Shown piece by piece: positions 33,698 through 42,294 of a stretch of 64,000 nt of DNA. The notes beneath the pieces were generated by a model that did no database searches, had not been told where the DNA came from, and worked only from the letters and a program-made list of their open reading frames with translations. Origin of the DNA: JAPLJU01 sp036725345 (GTDB taxonomy: Bacteria > Desulfobacterota > Syntrophia > Syntrophales > UBA2192); contig DAIMEJ010000014.1 in assembly GCA_036725345.1 (NCBI GenBank), forward strand, positions 14,543 through 78,542. Reading direction: 5' to 3'. The position numbers and the translations under genes were made by a program. Numbering within the stretch: position 1 is the first letter of the stretch; each line of letters starts with the position of its first letter.

Positions 33698-35155
33698 CTA
33701 TGTTTCTATCCCGGCCATGACCTTCACATCTTTCTTGAACCGCTCGATGGCCCCCATCAGGGCGTTCTGGATGACGATTCTCTGGGCCTGAGGGGACCCG
33801 GCGCCGTGCGTCGATTCGATTGGAACGACGGAACCCTGGCCGCTCAGGTATTCCACCAGCCGCATCATCCGGATGCGGTGCTCCGTCGGGACGTCTTTCC
33901 TGCCCTTGAAATATTTGGTCAGGAGTTTCCCGATCTTTTCGTCCCGGATGTCGCGCGCGGTGGGCGGTGTGCAGACCAGGCCCCCGGCGATGTCGGCCGT
34001 GATGAAATTCCCGTCCCAGATGGCCTTTACACCCTGGAGCTTGGCGAGGTTGATGTAGAGCGGGTCAGGGAAGAAAACGCCCGAGGGGCTTTTTCTTGCG
34101 CTGTAAACGGACGCCAGGGCGCAGCCGGCGGATAGCTCGCTCTGGAAGTAGAGGTCCGTGAGTTTTTCACGGATGTGCCTTGCGTTGCCGATGCCGTTGT
34201 AGTCCGCGATGACGGCAGCCGAGCCGATGAGGAGGTCCCGGTGGCCCGTCTTGCAGCCGGATGTGGCCAGCCTCTGGAGCAGGGCGAAATAATTGACTAG
34301 GGCGCCGGCGAACTTCTGCTCCCCGCACATGAAGATCCTTTCCTCAGGCACGAAGACATCCTGGAAAATGACGTGCGTCGAGCCGTGGGTGCCGTACCTG
34401 GCGTTGCCGAAATCCATCTCTTCGCCCGCCAGCCGCCGGACATTCGGCGCCGGGGCCTCGGCCACATGGATGATGCCCGGCGCGTCGCTCGGGACGGCAA
34501 AACATACGGCGTAGTCCTCTTCACCGGGCTGAAGGGCCGTGCAGGGAACAACGATGATTTCATTCGCGATGGCGGCCCCGGAGATGCTTGCCTTGGCTCC
34601 CCGGACGACGATGCCGTTTCTGCGCCTCTCCACGACGTGGAGGTAAGCATCCGGGTCGGGTTGATGCCCGGGGCTCAGGCTCCGGTCGCCCTTTACGTCC
34701 ATCATGGCGCCGCAGACCGCAAGGTCGTTTTTCTGCGCGAATTTCAGGAAATCAAGGAATCGATCGTGATAGGCCGTCCCCATTTCCCGATCGATGTCGT
34801 AGGTCGCGGCAAAAACGGCATTCAGGGAGGAGGTGCTCACGCAGCGGGCGCCGATGCAGGCGCCGTGTTTGTGGACCATGAACCTCGCGATGCGGAACCT
34901 CTTCGCAAGGTCATCCTGTTCGAGCATGATGTGAGCGAACCGGTTGACTTTATCATTAATGAAGGGTGAATGCGCCGTCAGGGCCCCCTCGTAATCCTTT
35001 TGCCCGGACAGCTCGTAGACGAGCCCGATGGCCTCCAGAGGGGGCCTGAAACACGGGTGAGCCGAGAGGTCATTCACCTTTTCGCCCAGGGCGTATAATT
35101 CCGTCTTGAGCTGTTTGACGCTGTCAAAGTATGCCTGTTTCGTCCTGAGAGCCAT
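33698..35155 (-). CDS. 4-hydroxybutyryl-CoA dehydratase-like (AbfD/HpaB superfamily) flavoprotein
   Basis: 485 residues, the length of the family. GCKTGHRDLLIGSAAVIADYNG (300-321) and the block from CVSTSSLNAVF (105-115) into YDIDREMGTAYHDRF are closer to AbfD than to HpaB hydroxylases. AbfD uses FAD and a 4Fe-4S cluster held by Cys99, Cys103, His292 and Cys299 (clostridial numbering). Here Cys105 and Cys301 match two ligands, Cys100 is shifted by one residue relative to the first, and Gln294 stands in place of the His. The cluster may therefore be altered or lost, so the exact reaction is uncertain. It lies 28 bases upstream of the patatin gene. Confidence 0.78.
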   Translation of the reverse strand: MALRTKQAYFDSVKQLKTELYALGEKVNDLSAHPCFRPPLEAIGLVYELSGQKDYEGALTAHSPFINDKVNRFAHIMLEQDDLAKRFRIARFMVHKHGACIGARCVSTSSLNAVFAATYDIDREMGTAYHDRFLDFLKFAQKNDLAVCGAMMDVKGDRSLSPGHQPDPDAYLHVVERRRNGIVVRGAKASISGAAIANEIIVVPCTALQPGEEDYAVCFAVPSDAPGIIHVAEAPAPNVRRLAGEEMDFGNARYGTHGSTHVIFQDVFVPEERIFMCGEQKFAGALVNYFALLQRLATSGCKTGHRDLLIGSAAVIADYNGIGNARHIREKLTDLYFQSELSAGCALASVYSARKSPSGVFFPDPLYINLAKLQGVKAIWDGNFITADIAGGLVCTPPTARDIRDEKIGKLLTKYFKGRKDVPTEHRIRMMRLVEYLSGQGSVVPIESTHGAGSPQAQRIVIQNALMGAIERFKKDVKVMAGIET

Positions 35156-35243
35156 TCCTATACCTCGGTTTCATTTCTCCCCCGATCGCTGAGGTTCAAA
35201 AGGCTGTAAAGGAGAGCACAGGACAGCGGGTTGAGAGAAGGCT

Positions 35244-35525
35244 TCATTCCCTGATGCGCTTGAGTTCAATCTTGACCGCATTCACCCTGTCCATGCATTC
35301 CAACTCGATGACATCCGGGTCACCCCACTCCGGGGGGAAGCCCCCTCCGAACTGGAGTAAAATGATATACGGAAACAGATCGTGATAGAAGAAACCGCAA
35401 AGCCCCCCTGTCTGGTGTCCGCTCAAGTCGATTCGATCGCCCGCCTTGTGACCGGCGTTGCAAAACCCCTTGACCTCTTTGATCGTACCTGTCACGCGAA
35501 AACCCAATCGTGTGCTTTCCGCCAT
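35244..35525 (-). CDS. TIGR04076-family small protein
   Basis: 93 residues from the ATG at 35525 after GGGGGTG. The sequence GFCNAGHKAGDRIDLSG, then GGLCGFFYHDLFPYIILLQFGG and a closing region with DPDVIELEC and a conserved Cys pattern match the TIGR04076 family, common in anaerobes and without known function. The Cys and His positions suggest metal or cluster binding. It lies between the acetamidase gene and the AbfD-like gene on the same strand, about 90-130 bases from each. Confidence 0.75.
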   Translation of the reverse strand: MAESTRLGFRVTGTIKEVKGFCNAGHKAGDRIDLSGHQTGGLCGFFYHDLFPYIILLQFGGGFPPEWGDPDVIELECMDRVNAVKIELKRIRE

Positions 35526-35658
35526 ATGCACCCCCCTTTTTCTTCGAAGGGCGGCAGCCATGGAATCGCAGCAACGCGTTCACCGCCCCTCGAGTTTGCC
35601 TCGAATGAAGCCTGCCTGAAGAAGCCTTACTTTCCATCCCCTTTCTGTCTTTTTCCCC

Positions 35659-36957
35659 TCATGGCGTGCCGTACTGCTCGCGGGCAAAAGGGAGCAGGCC
35701 CGCGCTTTGAAGTTTGCCCACGGGTGCCAGGAAGGTAACCTGGACGACACCCGGCAGGCGCCCGATTTCGATGGCCCCCATGACCGTCGCGCGATTTCTG
35801 ACTTCGGGAACGCTCATCTCAAGAAGCTTTGCCGCCCGCTGCAGTCCATTTTCCGTGGCTTTGTTCAAGTCGGCCCCTGTTCCCACGATGGAAATGGGAA
35901 GGGCTTTTTCCAGCCGTGTCATCCCCCATTTTTTCGCCAGATTCTGCGCCCGTTTCTTTTCCGTTGCGGTAAAGGGCCGGGCAAGATAGGGAAGGTCTTC
36001 AAGAACGGGGAAGAGCACGGGCCCCTCGAGTGTGCGCCCCTTGACGACTTTTACCTGGAGCGTGATGATCCCGGCCACGTCCATCGTGTGGCCGGCGATT
36101 TCCCCGTCACCCTGAAGCGTGTGCATGTCTCCCATGTAAACGCCGGCCCCGGGCACTCTCACTGGCGCGATGACGATGGCCCCCTTCCGGGCGGCATCGA
36201 TGTCCATGTGACCGTCCGTTCGTTGCTCGAGCTGTTCGGCCGTAAGCGCGTATTCGTGGGGCGCCCCGATCAGAAAGACGCCGAAGTCTCCGGCATTGTG
36301 AGAATCTGGGATGCGGACGGACGGCGTGGTGCCCAACTGGCCCATGAAGGGTCTCATGCGCGAAACCGTTCCGACGAGGTCATGGGGCGCGAAGAGAAGG
36401 ATGGGGTGCTGCCTGCAGCTTTCCGAGAGTTTCGCGTAGTTGCGGGCGTCTCTGGCGATGCGTTCCGCCGCCTTTTTATCAACGGTGATCCCGACCTTCC
36501 CGGCCGTGTCGAACACGGCGGTGTAGCCATGCTCGAACTGGAAGGGCGTGAGCGTTGTGCCGCAGTTGGCGCACCGTATGGCCTCCTGGCCTATGCCATG
36601 AACGGTCGATTCGGGATGCAGGGTCCCGCATTCGGGACATTTCTTGGCGACGTAGGGGTCGCCGTTGAAGTATTCGCCGACCATGCGGTCCACGCCCGAG
36701 GCGGTCGCGATGGAAGTCACGCGGATATCGCGAATCCTGATGGCAACCGCGTCCCCCGGTTCCGCTTTTTCGACGTGAACCGGCTGGGTGACTTCATGCC
36801 CGCCCCGCAGGTGCGGCGAGATCATGGGACCCCAGCAGCCCGGCATGGTGTTCGCCTCGATGACGCCGCCGTCTTTGACCGGGCCGAGCATCGGCGCGCC
36901 CGGATCCAGGATGCCGTCGGTATACGTGGAAACAACAACTTTTTTCTGAGCGGCCAT
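35659..36957 (-). CDS. Acetamidase/formamidase family protein with zinc-ribbon insert
   Basis: 432 residues. The family core is clear: MPGCWGPMISPHLRGGHEV near 38, GDAVAIRIRDIRV near 68, and VYMGDMHTLQGDGEIAGHTMDV in the middle. It hydrolyses short amides such as formamide or acetamide to ammonia and an acid. An insert holds two zinc-knuckle pairs, CPEC (107-110) and CANC (129-132), which shorter family members lack. The next gene upstream on the same strand encodes a small zinc-ribbon protein. Confidence 0.88.
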   Translation of the reverse strand: MAAQKKVVVSTYTDGILDPGAPMLGPVKDGGVIEANTMPGCWGPMISPHLRGGHEVTQPVHVEKAEPGDAVAIRIRDIRVTSIATASGVDRMVGEYFNGDPYVAKKCPECGTLHPESTVHGIGQEAIRCANCGTTLTPFQFEHGYTAVFDTAGKVGITVDKKAAERIARDARNYAKLSESCRQHPILLFAPHDLVGTVSRMRPFMGQLGTTPSVRIPDSHNAGDFGVFLIGAPHEYALTAEQLEQRTDGHMDIDAARKGAIVIAPVRVPGAGVYMGDMHTLQGDGEIAGHTMDVAGIITLQVKVVKGRTLEGPVLFPVLEDLPYLARPFTATEKKRAQNLAKKWGMTRLEKALPISIVGTGADLNKATENGLQRAAKLLEMSVPEVRNRATVMGAIEIGRLPGVVQVTFLAPVGKLQSAGLLPFAREQYGTP

Positions 36958-37017
36958 AATCCATACCCCCTTTCATTTTTTTACAGGGACACCCCTGATG
37001 CCCCGACGTCAAGGTCG

Positions 37018-37236
37018 TTATATCTTTTCCGGCACTTGAAAGACACCGTCCTCGAGAACCATCGTCTCAAAGTAGGTTTTTGTCTTACAGATAGGGCAGA
37101 GGGCGCTGATACAGAGGTCGAGAAATCCTTCGTCAAGGCCGTCCGGGTCCGCATTGACAGACGGTATCCACCAATCCATGTAGGTGTTTCCGCATGTCGG
37201 GCACTTGACGATGACTTTTTGAATGGAGCCCGTCAT
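37018..37236 (-). CDS. Small zinc-ribbon protein
   Basis: 72 residues with CPTC near the N-terminus (VKCPTCGNTYMDWW) and CPIC in the second half (ALCPICKTKTYFE), a four-Cys zinc ribbon with a 35-residue loop. It has no membrane segment. It lies 60 bases upstream of the acetamidase/formamidase gene, which has a zinc ribbon of its own, so the two may be a functional pair. No clear ribosome site precedes the ATG, so the start is provisional. Confidence 0.6.
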   Translation of the reverse strand: MTGSIQKVIVKCPTCGNTYMDWWIPSVNADPDGLDEGFLDLCISALCPICKTKTYFETMVLEDGVFQVPEKI

Positions 37237-37282
37237 GAAGAAGTGTCCCCGATTTTTCGCTGCATTCCCCAGGAGGAAATAA

Positions 37283-37338
37283 AAAGGGAGTCCCTGATGA
37301 AAAATGCTGTCGACTTCTCCTGATCAGGAACTCCCTTT
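37283..37338 (-). terminator. Rho-independent terminator
   Basis: aaagggagt-c-cctgat and atcagg-a-actcccttt form a 16-bp stem with one mismatch. On the minus strand it is followed by TTTTTATTT. It ends the OmpA/LysM/lipoprotein gene block. Confidence 0.75.
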
Positions 37339-37369
37339 AAGGTCTGATGGAGTGAAAAAGGGAGTGTCT

Positions 37370-37978
37370 TTAACCCTTCGTCGCGGTCGCTGCTGCCGGG
37401 GGCTGCATACCCAGGGCCGTCATCACCTCAACGGCCTTCTCCTTCACGGTCGTGGCCTTGGCCAGGGCATCGGTCATGTTGCCGCCCGTGAATGCCGCCT
37501 TGGCATCTTCCCACATCTTGACGGCTGCTTCGTAACCCGACTTGGCGCCTTCAAATTTCGGCTTGTCCAGGCCCGCGGGGAGTTTCTTGCTCTTCGAGAG
37601 TATGTCCAGCCGGCTCTTGACGGCATCGAGCATCTTGGGCAACCCCGCGCTCAATTCGTCCCAGGCCTTGGTCAGTTCCGCCTTCTTTGCCGTTACCGCC
37701 GCTGACAGTTCCTTCACCTTGTCGGGGATGGCCTTCGCCCCGTTGAGAGCCGTATCGTAGTCTTTCTTTTCAAAAGCTCCTTTTGCGGCTGTGATCGCGT
37801 CCTCCACGGCCTTCGCCTTGTCCGGGACGTACTTCATCGCCTCGACCTTGACGGCATTGAAGGCATCCTCGGCGGCTTTGATTGCTGCTGCAGCCGGTTC
37901 CTTGTTGCTCGCGCAGGACATGAGGGCAATGGCGACGGCCACACATAAAACAGCTACGAGAATTCTCTTCGACTTCAT
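37370..37978 (-). CDS. Alanine/lysine-rich helical lipoprotein
   Basis: 202 residues. The signal ends in the lipobox LMSC, with Cys22 as the lipidated residue. The mature part is almost wholly helical and rich in Ala and Lys (AAAIKAAEDAFNAVKVEAMKY; AVEDAITAAKGAFEKKDYDTA), with repeats of about 40 residues that read as long helical hairpins. This resembles periplasmic spacer or peptidoglycan-linked lipoproteins, but I do not recognise a named family. It lies in one block with LysM and OmpA genes, pointing to a cell-wall role. Confidence 0.75.
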   Translation of the reverse strand: MKSKRILVAVLCVAVAIALMSCASNKEPAAAAIKAAEDAFNAVKVEAMKYVPDKAKAVEDAITAAKGAFEKKDYDTALNGAKAIPDKVKELSAAVTAKKAELTKAWDELSAGLPKMLDAVKSRLDILSKSKKLPAGLDKPKFEGAKSGYEAAVKMWEDAKAAFTGGNMTDALAKATTVKEKAVEVMTALGMQPPAAATATKG

Positions 37979-37997
37979 TAAGATTTCCTCCTTTCAG

Positions 37998-38228
37998 TTA
38001 AGGAATTCGTAGTTTCTGACCGACTTTGATCAAGTCGGGGTTTTTGAGAATGTCCTTGTTTGCCTCGAAAATCTTCATGTAGAGGTTGGGGTCGCCGTAG
38101 TATTTCTTCGATATCTTGGACAGGGTATCCCCCTTTACCACCACATGCCATTGCGTGGAGTCCCACGCATCGGTACCCGAGCCCTTGTCATCGGGTCCCA
38201 GGCCTTTCAGGTTTTTGTCATCAGCCAT
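37998..38228 (-). CDS. LysM-domain protein
   Basis: 76 residues. Nearly all of the C-terminal half is one LysM domain: HVVVKGDTLSKISKKYYGDP followed by KIFEANKDILKNPDLIKVGQKLRIP. LysM binds the glycan chains of peptidoglycan. There is no signal peptide, which resembles the YgaU/LysM group of small proteins that lack an export signal. It lies between the OmpA and lipoprotein genes, 19 bases before the latter. Confidence 0.85.
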   Translation of the reverse strand: MADDKNLKGLGPDDKGSGTDAWDSTQWHVVVKGDTLSKISKKYYGDPNLYMKIFEANKDILKNPDLIKVGQKLRIP

Positions 38229-38321
38229 ATCCCTCTTCCTCCGTGAATATTAACATTGCCAGAAGAGCCCGTCAATGCCACTTGCGAAATTCTTGTTCTA
38301 ACCCGGTCATGCTCTGATAGG

Positions 38322-38350
38322 GAAAGGGCGGGATGACCCCGCCCCTTTTA
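38322..38350 (-). terminator. Hairpin after the OmpA-family gene
   Basis: gggcggg and cccgccc with a short loop form a strong GC stem just beyond the stop at 38367. T-runs are short on either side, so it may attenuate transcription into the LysM gene rather than end it. Confidence 0.5.
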
Positions 38351-38366
38351 CAGAATTCCCTTGCTT

Positions 38367-39017
38367 TTACTTCTTCGTCACCCTGAGATCGATTCTCCGG
38401 TTCTTTGCCCTTCCTTCCTCCGTGGCATTATCGGCGACCGGAAACTTATCTCCGTACCCTTCGGCTTCAAGTCTCTTCGCATCGGCGCCTAATTTGACAA
38501 GCTCCGCTCGGGTGTTTTCAGCTCTTTGCTTGGAAAGCTTGAGGTTGTCGGCCGGTTTGCCCACATTGTCGGTGTACCCGCCAATTTTCAGCGCGACTTT
38601 CGGGTAGGCTTTCATGATCTCAACTATGTTTTTCAACTGCTCTGCTGAAGTGGGTTTCAGTGTTGCGCTTCCTGTTTCAAAGTCCAGCCGGTCAAAGGTA
38701 AACCACGTTTTTTTGTCCACGGGCTTGCTTTTGTCTTCGATGAAGGCAATCAGTTTTTTCTCGATGCCGAATTCGGGCACTTTAAGCTCGACGCCGGTCG
38801 GCAGCTTGACGGCCAGGAATTTGCCGAGTTTTTCAAGCGCCTTTTGCGCCTCGGTCATTACGGCCGGCGCCTTCGCGGGCGCGGGCGGTGTCGGGCTGCA
38901 ATACCTCACCTGCAGGGCGACCAAAATCACCAGGCACACCATGAAGATCAGTGTGAACAGCGTGCCTTGACCCCGGTTAGAGGTGATAGCCGATAAAAAA
39001 AGATTTCTTCCAGCCAT
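38367..39017 (-). CDS. OmpA-family peptidoglycan-binding protein
   Basis: 216 residues. One membrane segment at about 18-37 (GTLFTLIFMVCLVILVALQV) with no cleavage motif anchors it in the inner membrane. The C-terminal OmpA domain (about 105-216) holds FDRLDFETGSATLKPTSAEQL, IGGYTDNVGKPADNLKLSKQRAENTRAELVKLG and EGRAKNRRIDLRV, the peptidoglycan-binding signature with the conserved Asp and Arg. The layout is like MotB or Pal in reverse topology. It is the first gene of the envelope block. Confidence 0.9.
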   Translation of the reverse strand: MAGRNLFLSAITSNRGQGTLFTLIFMVCLVILVALQVRYCSPTPPAPAKAPAVMTEAQKALEKLGKFLAVKLPTGVELKVPEFGIEKKLIAFIEDKSKPVDKKTWFTFDRLDFETGSATLKPTSAEQLKNIVEIMKAYPKVALKIGGYTDNVGKPADNLKLSKQRAENTRAELVKLGADAKRLEAEGYGDKFPVADNATEEGRAKNRRIDLRVTKK

Positions 39018-39222
39018 ATTTCTTCCTCCTTTCTGCTATAAAAACGGTGACTTCGTTGAATGGAATGTCGGGTCCTGAAATATGTATTCGGGATTGAAAC
39101 CGGCTATCGAAACATTTTCATTCAGGATCAGACCCCTAAACTGCGTTTAATTTGAACACAGAATCGTGATTTTTTCAATGGGGATGATGATATTTCGATG
39201 CCCCCCTTCGTTTCCCCGCCTT

Positions 39223-40539
39223 TCACTTTGATTTTGACTCATCCGACTCCAGCCCGCACCTCACAGCCTCCTCAATGATCCGCGAACTCCGCCTTTGGGT
39301 GATGTAATTGAATGCCCACTTGAGAAAGACCACAAACCGGTCCTCCTTCTGGAGCAGAAAATAAATGTGGATAAAGGCCCAGACGAGATTGGCCGCGAAA
39401 CCGGCGAGTTTCAGTTTGCCCGACTCGAGGATGGCGTAGTTGCGTCCGATGGTCGCCAGGTTCCCCTTGTCGAAGTATTTGAACGGCGGAAGCGGCGGTT
39501 GACCGGCGACGCGCCTAGAGATGGTGCGGCCGGCGTAGCGCCCCTCCTGCATCGCCACCTGGGCAACCCCGGGCAGGGGCTTTCCATTTTCCCCGACGAC
39601 AAGTGCCGTGTCGCCCACGACGAAGATTTCCGGATGCCCGGGAACCGTCAGATCGGGGGCGACTTTCACCCTGCCCGCGCGGTCGGTCTCGACGCCCAGC
39701 CACCGACCGGCCGGCGAGGCCGTGACGCCCGCCATCCAGAGAACGTTCAGGCTCCTGATTCGCTCACCGCCGAGGACGACCCCCTCTTCGTCTATTTTCT
39801 CGATGGCGTGGCCGAGCCTGACCTCAACCCCCATTTTTTCGAGCCGGACACGGGCCTTCTCGGAGAGATCCGGTGAAAAAGAGGGCAGGACGCGGGGAGC
39901 GGCGTCCACAAGGATGATTCGCGCCCACCGGGGGTCGAAACAGCGGAAGTCCGACTTCAGGGTGTGACGGACCATTTCCGCCAGCGCGCCCGCCATCTCG
40001 CACCCTGTCGGCCCGCCGCCCACGAGGACAAAGGTGAAGAGTTCGGGACGGCTCCGCGGGTCCTCCTGCATCTCCGCCCTCTCGAAGGCCCGCAGGATTC
40101 TGGATCGCAGGCTGATTCCATCTCTAAGCGTTTTCAGGCCCGGGGCGAACTTCGACCACTCATCGTGGCCGAAGTAACTTCCCTCGGCGCCCGTTGCCAG
40201 GATCAGGTAGTCATAGAAATGGGGATGCTTCCGGCGGCTGGCATAAACGCATCGTTTCTCCTTGTCCACGCCCGTGACCTCCGCGTGCGCCACAAAGGCG
40301 TTTCCGTGGTGCTGCAGGACCTCGCGGATAGGGAATGCAATGTCGCCGGCATCCAGCATGCCTCCTGCCACCTGGTAGAGCAGGGCCTGGAAAAGGTAGT
40401 GGTTGACCCGGTCGATAAGAATCACATCGACGGGTGTGTCCCTGAGGGCCCTTGCGGCCTCGATCCCGCCGCAGCCGCCCCCGACAATGACGACCCGTGG
40501 TCGGGTACTCTGCCCCTTGCCGGGCTTTTCCTGGCTCAT
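39223..40539 (-). CDS. Type II NADH dehydrogenase-like FAD oxidoreductase
   Basis: 438 residues. FAD-binding VVIVGGGCGGIEAARAL starts at residue 16, and the NAD-binding VLVGGGPTGCEMAGALAEMV lies near 170. ATGAEGSYFG and VVGDTALVV complete the two-dinucleotide fold, and a C-terminal hydrophobic segment (LVWAFIHIYFLLQKEDRFVVFLKWAF) is the membrane-docking part of NDH-2. It should pass electrons from NADH to quinone without proton pumping. It is monocistronic, about 75 bases downstream of the next gene on the strand. Confidence 0.9.
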   Translation of the reverse strand: MSQEKPGKGQSTRPRVVIVGGGCGGIEAARALRDTPVDVILIDRVNHYLFQALLYQVAGGMLDAGDIAFPIREVLQHHGNAFVAHAEVTGVDKEKRCVYASRRKHPHFYDYLILATGAEGSYFGHDEWSKFAPGLKTLRDGISLRSRILRAFERAEMQEDPRSRPELFTFVLVGGGPTGCEMAGALAEMVRHTLKSDFRCFDPRWARIILVDAAPRVLPSFSPDLSEKARVRLEKMGVEVRLGHAIEKIDEEGVVLGGERIRSLNVLWMAGVTASPAGRWLGVETDRAGRVKVAPDLTVPGHPEIFVVGDTALVVGENGKPLPGVAQVAMQEGRYAGRTISRRVAGQPPLPPFKYFDKGNLATIGRNYAILESGKLKLAGFAANLVWAFIHIYFLLQKEDRFVVFLKWAFNYITQRRSSRIIEEAVRCGLESDESKSK

Positions 40540-40614
40540 GTTATTTGACTCACCATGCTTCTATTCCGGGACCGGGCCGGGATGGTTTGGTATGACTTCC
40601 TTTACCGTTGACTC

Positions 40615-41085
40615 CTACGACTTATCACTTCTCTCGCCTGGCGGGAATAATTCCGTTTTCAACCTCTCGAGAAGCTTTCGGTATGCCTGTTCATCCTCCT
40701 CCTTCAGCCGTTTTATGCCTTCGATAAAACGGTCTATGTTGACGTTCGTGGGCGCGATGTAGTTGCCTTTCACGGCGGCGACCTCCCTCGCTACATCCGT
40801 GAATTCCTCGAGTGCTTTTTTCTGTTCAGCAGACCACCCCGTTGAATCAGTGTGGTGAACCATCGCATCGAGGGCTTCGATGATGCGGCCAAGCTGTTTA
40901 CCGTAACCGGCGACATTTTCTATAATTTGCCGCTCCATCCGGGGATCCGATGACTTTGTCATGTTGATGTTGATGAACCCGATCTGACTCATCATGCGGA
41001 GCCACCAGGTCCAGGGGTTGATGGCCTGGGTGACATCGCCGGAGAGGGGAAACTTGAAGAGGCTGTTGTCGGCGTCTTTCGGCAT
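40615..41085 (-). CDS. Hypothetical helical protein
   Basis: 156 residues with no signal or membrane span. It begins with a Trp-rich motif (INPWTWWLRMMSQIGFININM) followed by long amphipathic helices (RMERQIIENVAGYGKQLGRIIEALDAMV) and a charged C-terminus. The composition and the NPxTWW opening recall phasin-like or polyhydroxyalkanoate-synthase-associated proteins, but I cannot place it in a family. A possible TTG start lies upstream. It is followed by the NDH-2 gene, about 75 bases away. Confidence 0.6.
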   Translation of the reverse strand: MPKDADNSLFKFPLSGDVTQAINPWTWWLRMMSQIGFININMTKSSDPRMERQIIENVAGYGKQLGRIIEALDAMVHHTDSTGWSAEQKKALEEFTDVAREVAAVKGNYIAPTNVNIDRFIEGIKRLKEEDEQAYRKLLERLKTELFPPGERSDKS

Positions 41086-41145
41086 ATTCCTTGCCTCCTT
41101 CCTTTATTGAAAACGGGGACCGTTCTCGTTGTTGTCTGCGGGGAC

Positions 41146-42147
41146 CTATTCAGGCAGTCGCACGATGGTTCTGCCTCTGTGTTTTTTCGCAAGCATCAGA
41201 TCCATTTCCCCGCCGACACCCTCCAGCGACGTCTCCGTCGTGATCTGATCCAGGCGGGCCAGCTTCCATTCGCCGGCGAGCCGGTCCCACGTTCTCTGAC
41301 GCAGGGGCATCGGGCAGTTCTGGGAGTCGATGCCGACGAGGACGACACCCCGGATGATGAAGGGATAGACGTTGAGCGGCAGATCGTGGGATCCCACGTT
41401 CCCGCAGCAGGTCGCGACGCCCCCCTGCTGCAGGGACCTGAGGGTGGTCGAGAGCATGATGCCGCCGACCGTGTCGACCGCTCCGGCCCACCTGGCCTTC
41501 AGTAGGGTCCTGTCGCTGGTATCCGTCGCCTCCTCTATGCTGATGACCTCCTTGGCCCCCAGGGAGAGAAGGTACGGCTTTTCATCCACAACGCCGTTGA
41601 CGGCGGTGACCCGGTACCCTCCTTTGACGAGGATGGAAACGGCGATGCTTCCGACGCCGCCGGTGGCGCCCGAGACCAGCACGGCACCCTGGTCGGGCTT
41701 GATACCGCACTCCACGAGGCGCAGGACCGACAATGCGGCCGTGAAGCCCGCCGTGCCGTAGACCATGCTCTCCCGCAGCGTGAGATTTGCCGGGAGCCTG
41801 ACGACCCACCCGGCCGGGACCCGGATGTACTGGCCGTAACCGCCGGAGGTGTTCATCCCCAGGTCATAGCTTGTCACAATCACGGGGTCGCCCGGCTTGA
41901 ATCCGGGGTTGCTGCTTTCCTCGACGACGCCCGCGGCATCGATCCCCGGCGTGTGCGGGTAGCTCTTCGTCACGCCCCGGTTTCCGATCGCGGAGAGCGC
42001 GTCCTTGTAGTTGAGAGAGGAGTATTTGACCTTCACCAGGACGTCACCCGGCGGCAGGCTGTCGATGGATCGCTCTTCGATCTTTCTGCTGAACCGTCCG
42101 TCCTTTTCTTCCCGGATCACCATTGCCCTGAACATCTTTTCAGCCAT
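41146..42147 (-). CDS. acuI: AcuI/YhdH-type acrylyl-CoA reductase (MDR family)
   Basis: 333 residues from the ATG at 42147 with an AAGGAG site before it. VKYSSLNYKDALSAIGNRGV near residue 40 is the hallmark of AcuI/YhdH. The Rossmann strand VLVSGATGGVGSIAVSIL near 158 and LNVYPFIIRGVVLVGIDSQNCP near 280 complete the family pattern. The enzyme reduces acryloyl-CoA to propionyl-CoA with NADPH and needs no zinc, and the zinc ligands of alcohol dehydrogenases are absent here. It may take part in propionate or dimethylsulfoniopropionate-type metabolism or in aldehyde detoxification. Confidence 0.9.
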   Translation of the reverse strand: MAEKMFRAMVIREEKDGRFSRKIEERSIDSLPPGDVLVKVKYSSLNYKDALSAIGNRGVTKSYPHTPGIDAAGVVEESSNPGFKPGDPVIVTSYDLGMNTSGGYGQYIRVPAGWVVRLPANLTLRESMVYGTAGFTAALSVLRLVECGIKPDQGAVLVSGATGGVGSIAVSILVKGGYRVTAVNGVVDEKPYLLSLGAKEVISIEEATDTSDRTLLKARWAGAVDTVGGIMLSTTLRSLQQGGVATCCGNVGSHDLPLNVYPFIIRGVVLVGIDSQNCPMPLRQRTWDRLAGEWKLARLDQITTETSLEGVGGEMDLMLAKKHRGRTIVRLPE

Positions 42148-42294
42148 CAATCGATCTCCTTTTAAGTATGAATGCTTCTATTCTACAGTTGTACACGCTT
42201 CCCGCGCGGCACCGGTGCAGTAAAAGAGAAAACCCTCTCTGCCCTTCGGGAATCACGGAAGCCGGGTAATCTTTCTTGACTGTCCCGTCTCGGG

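Noticed and set aside
33698..35155. 4-hydroxyphenylacetate 3-monooxygenase (HpaB) call
   Set aside because: The block GCKTGHRDLLIGSAA with IADYNG is closer to AbfD than to HpaB, and no HpaC-type reductase gene is nearby. The superfamily link remains.
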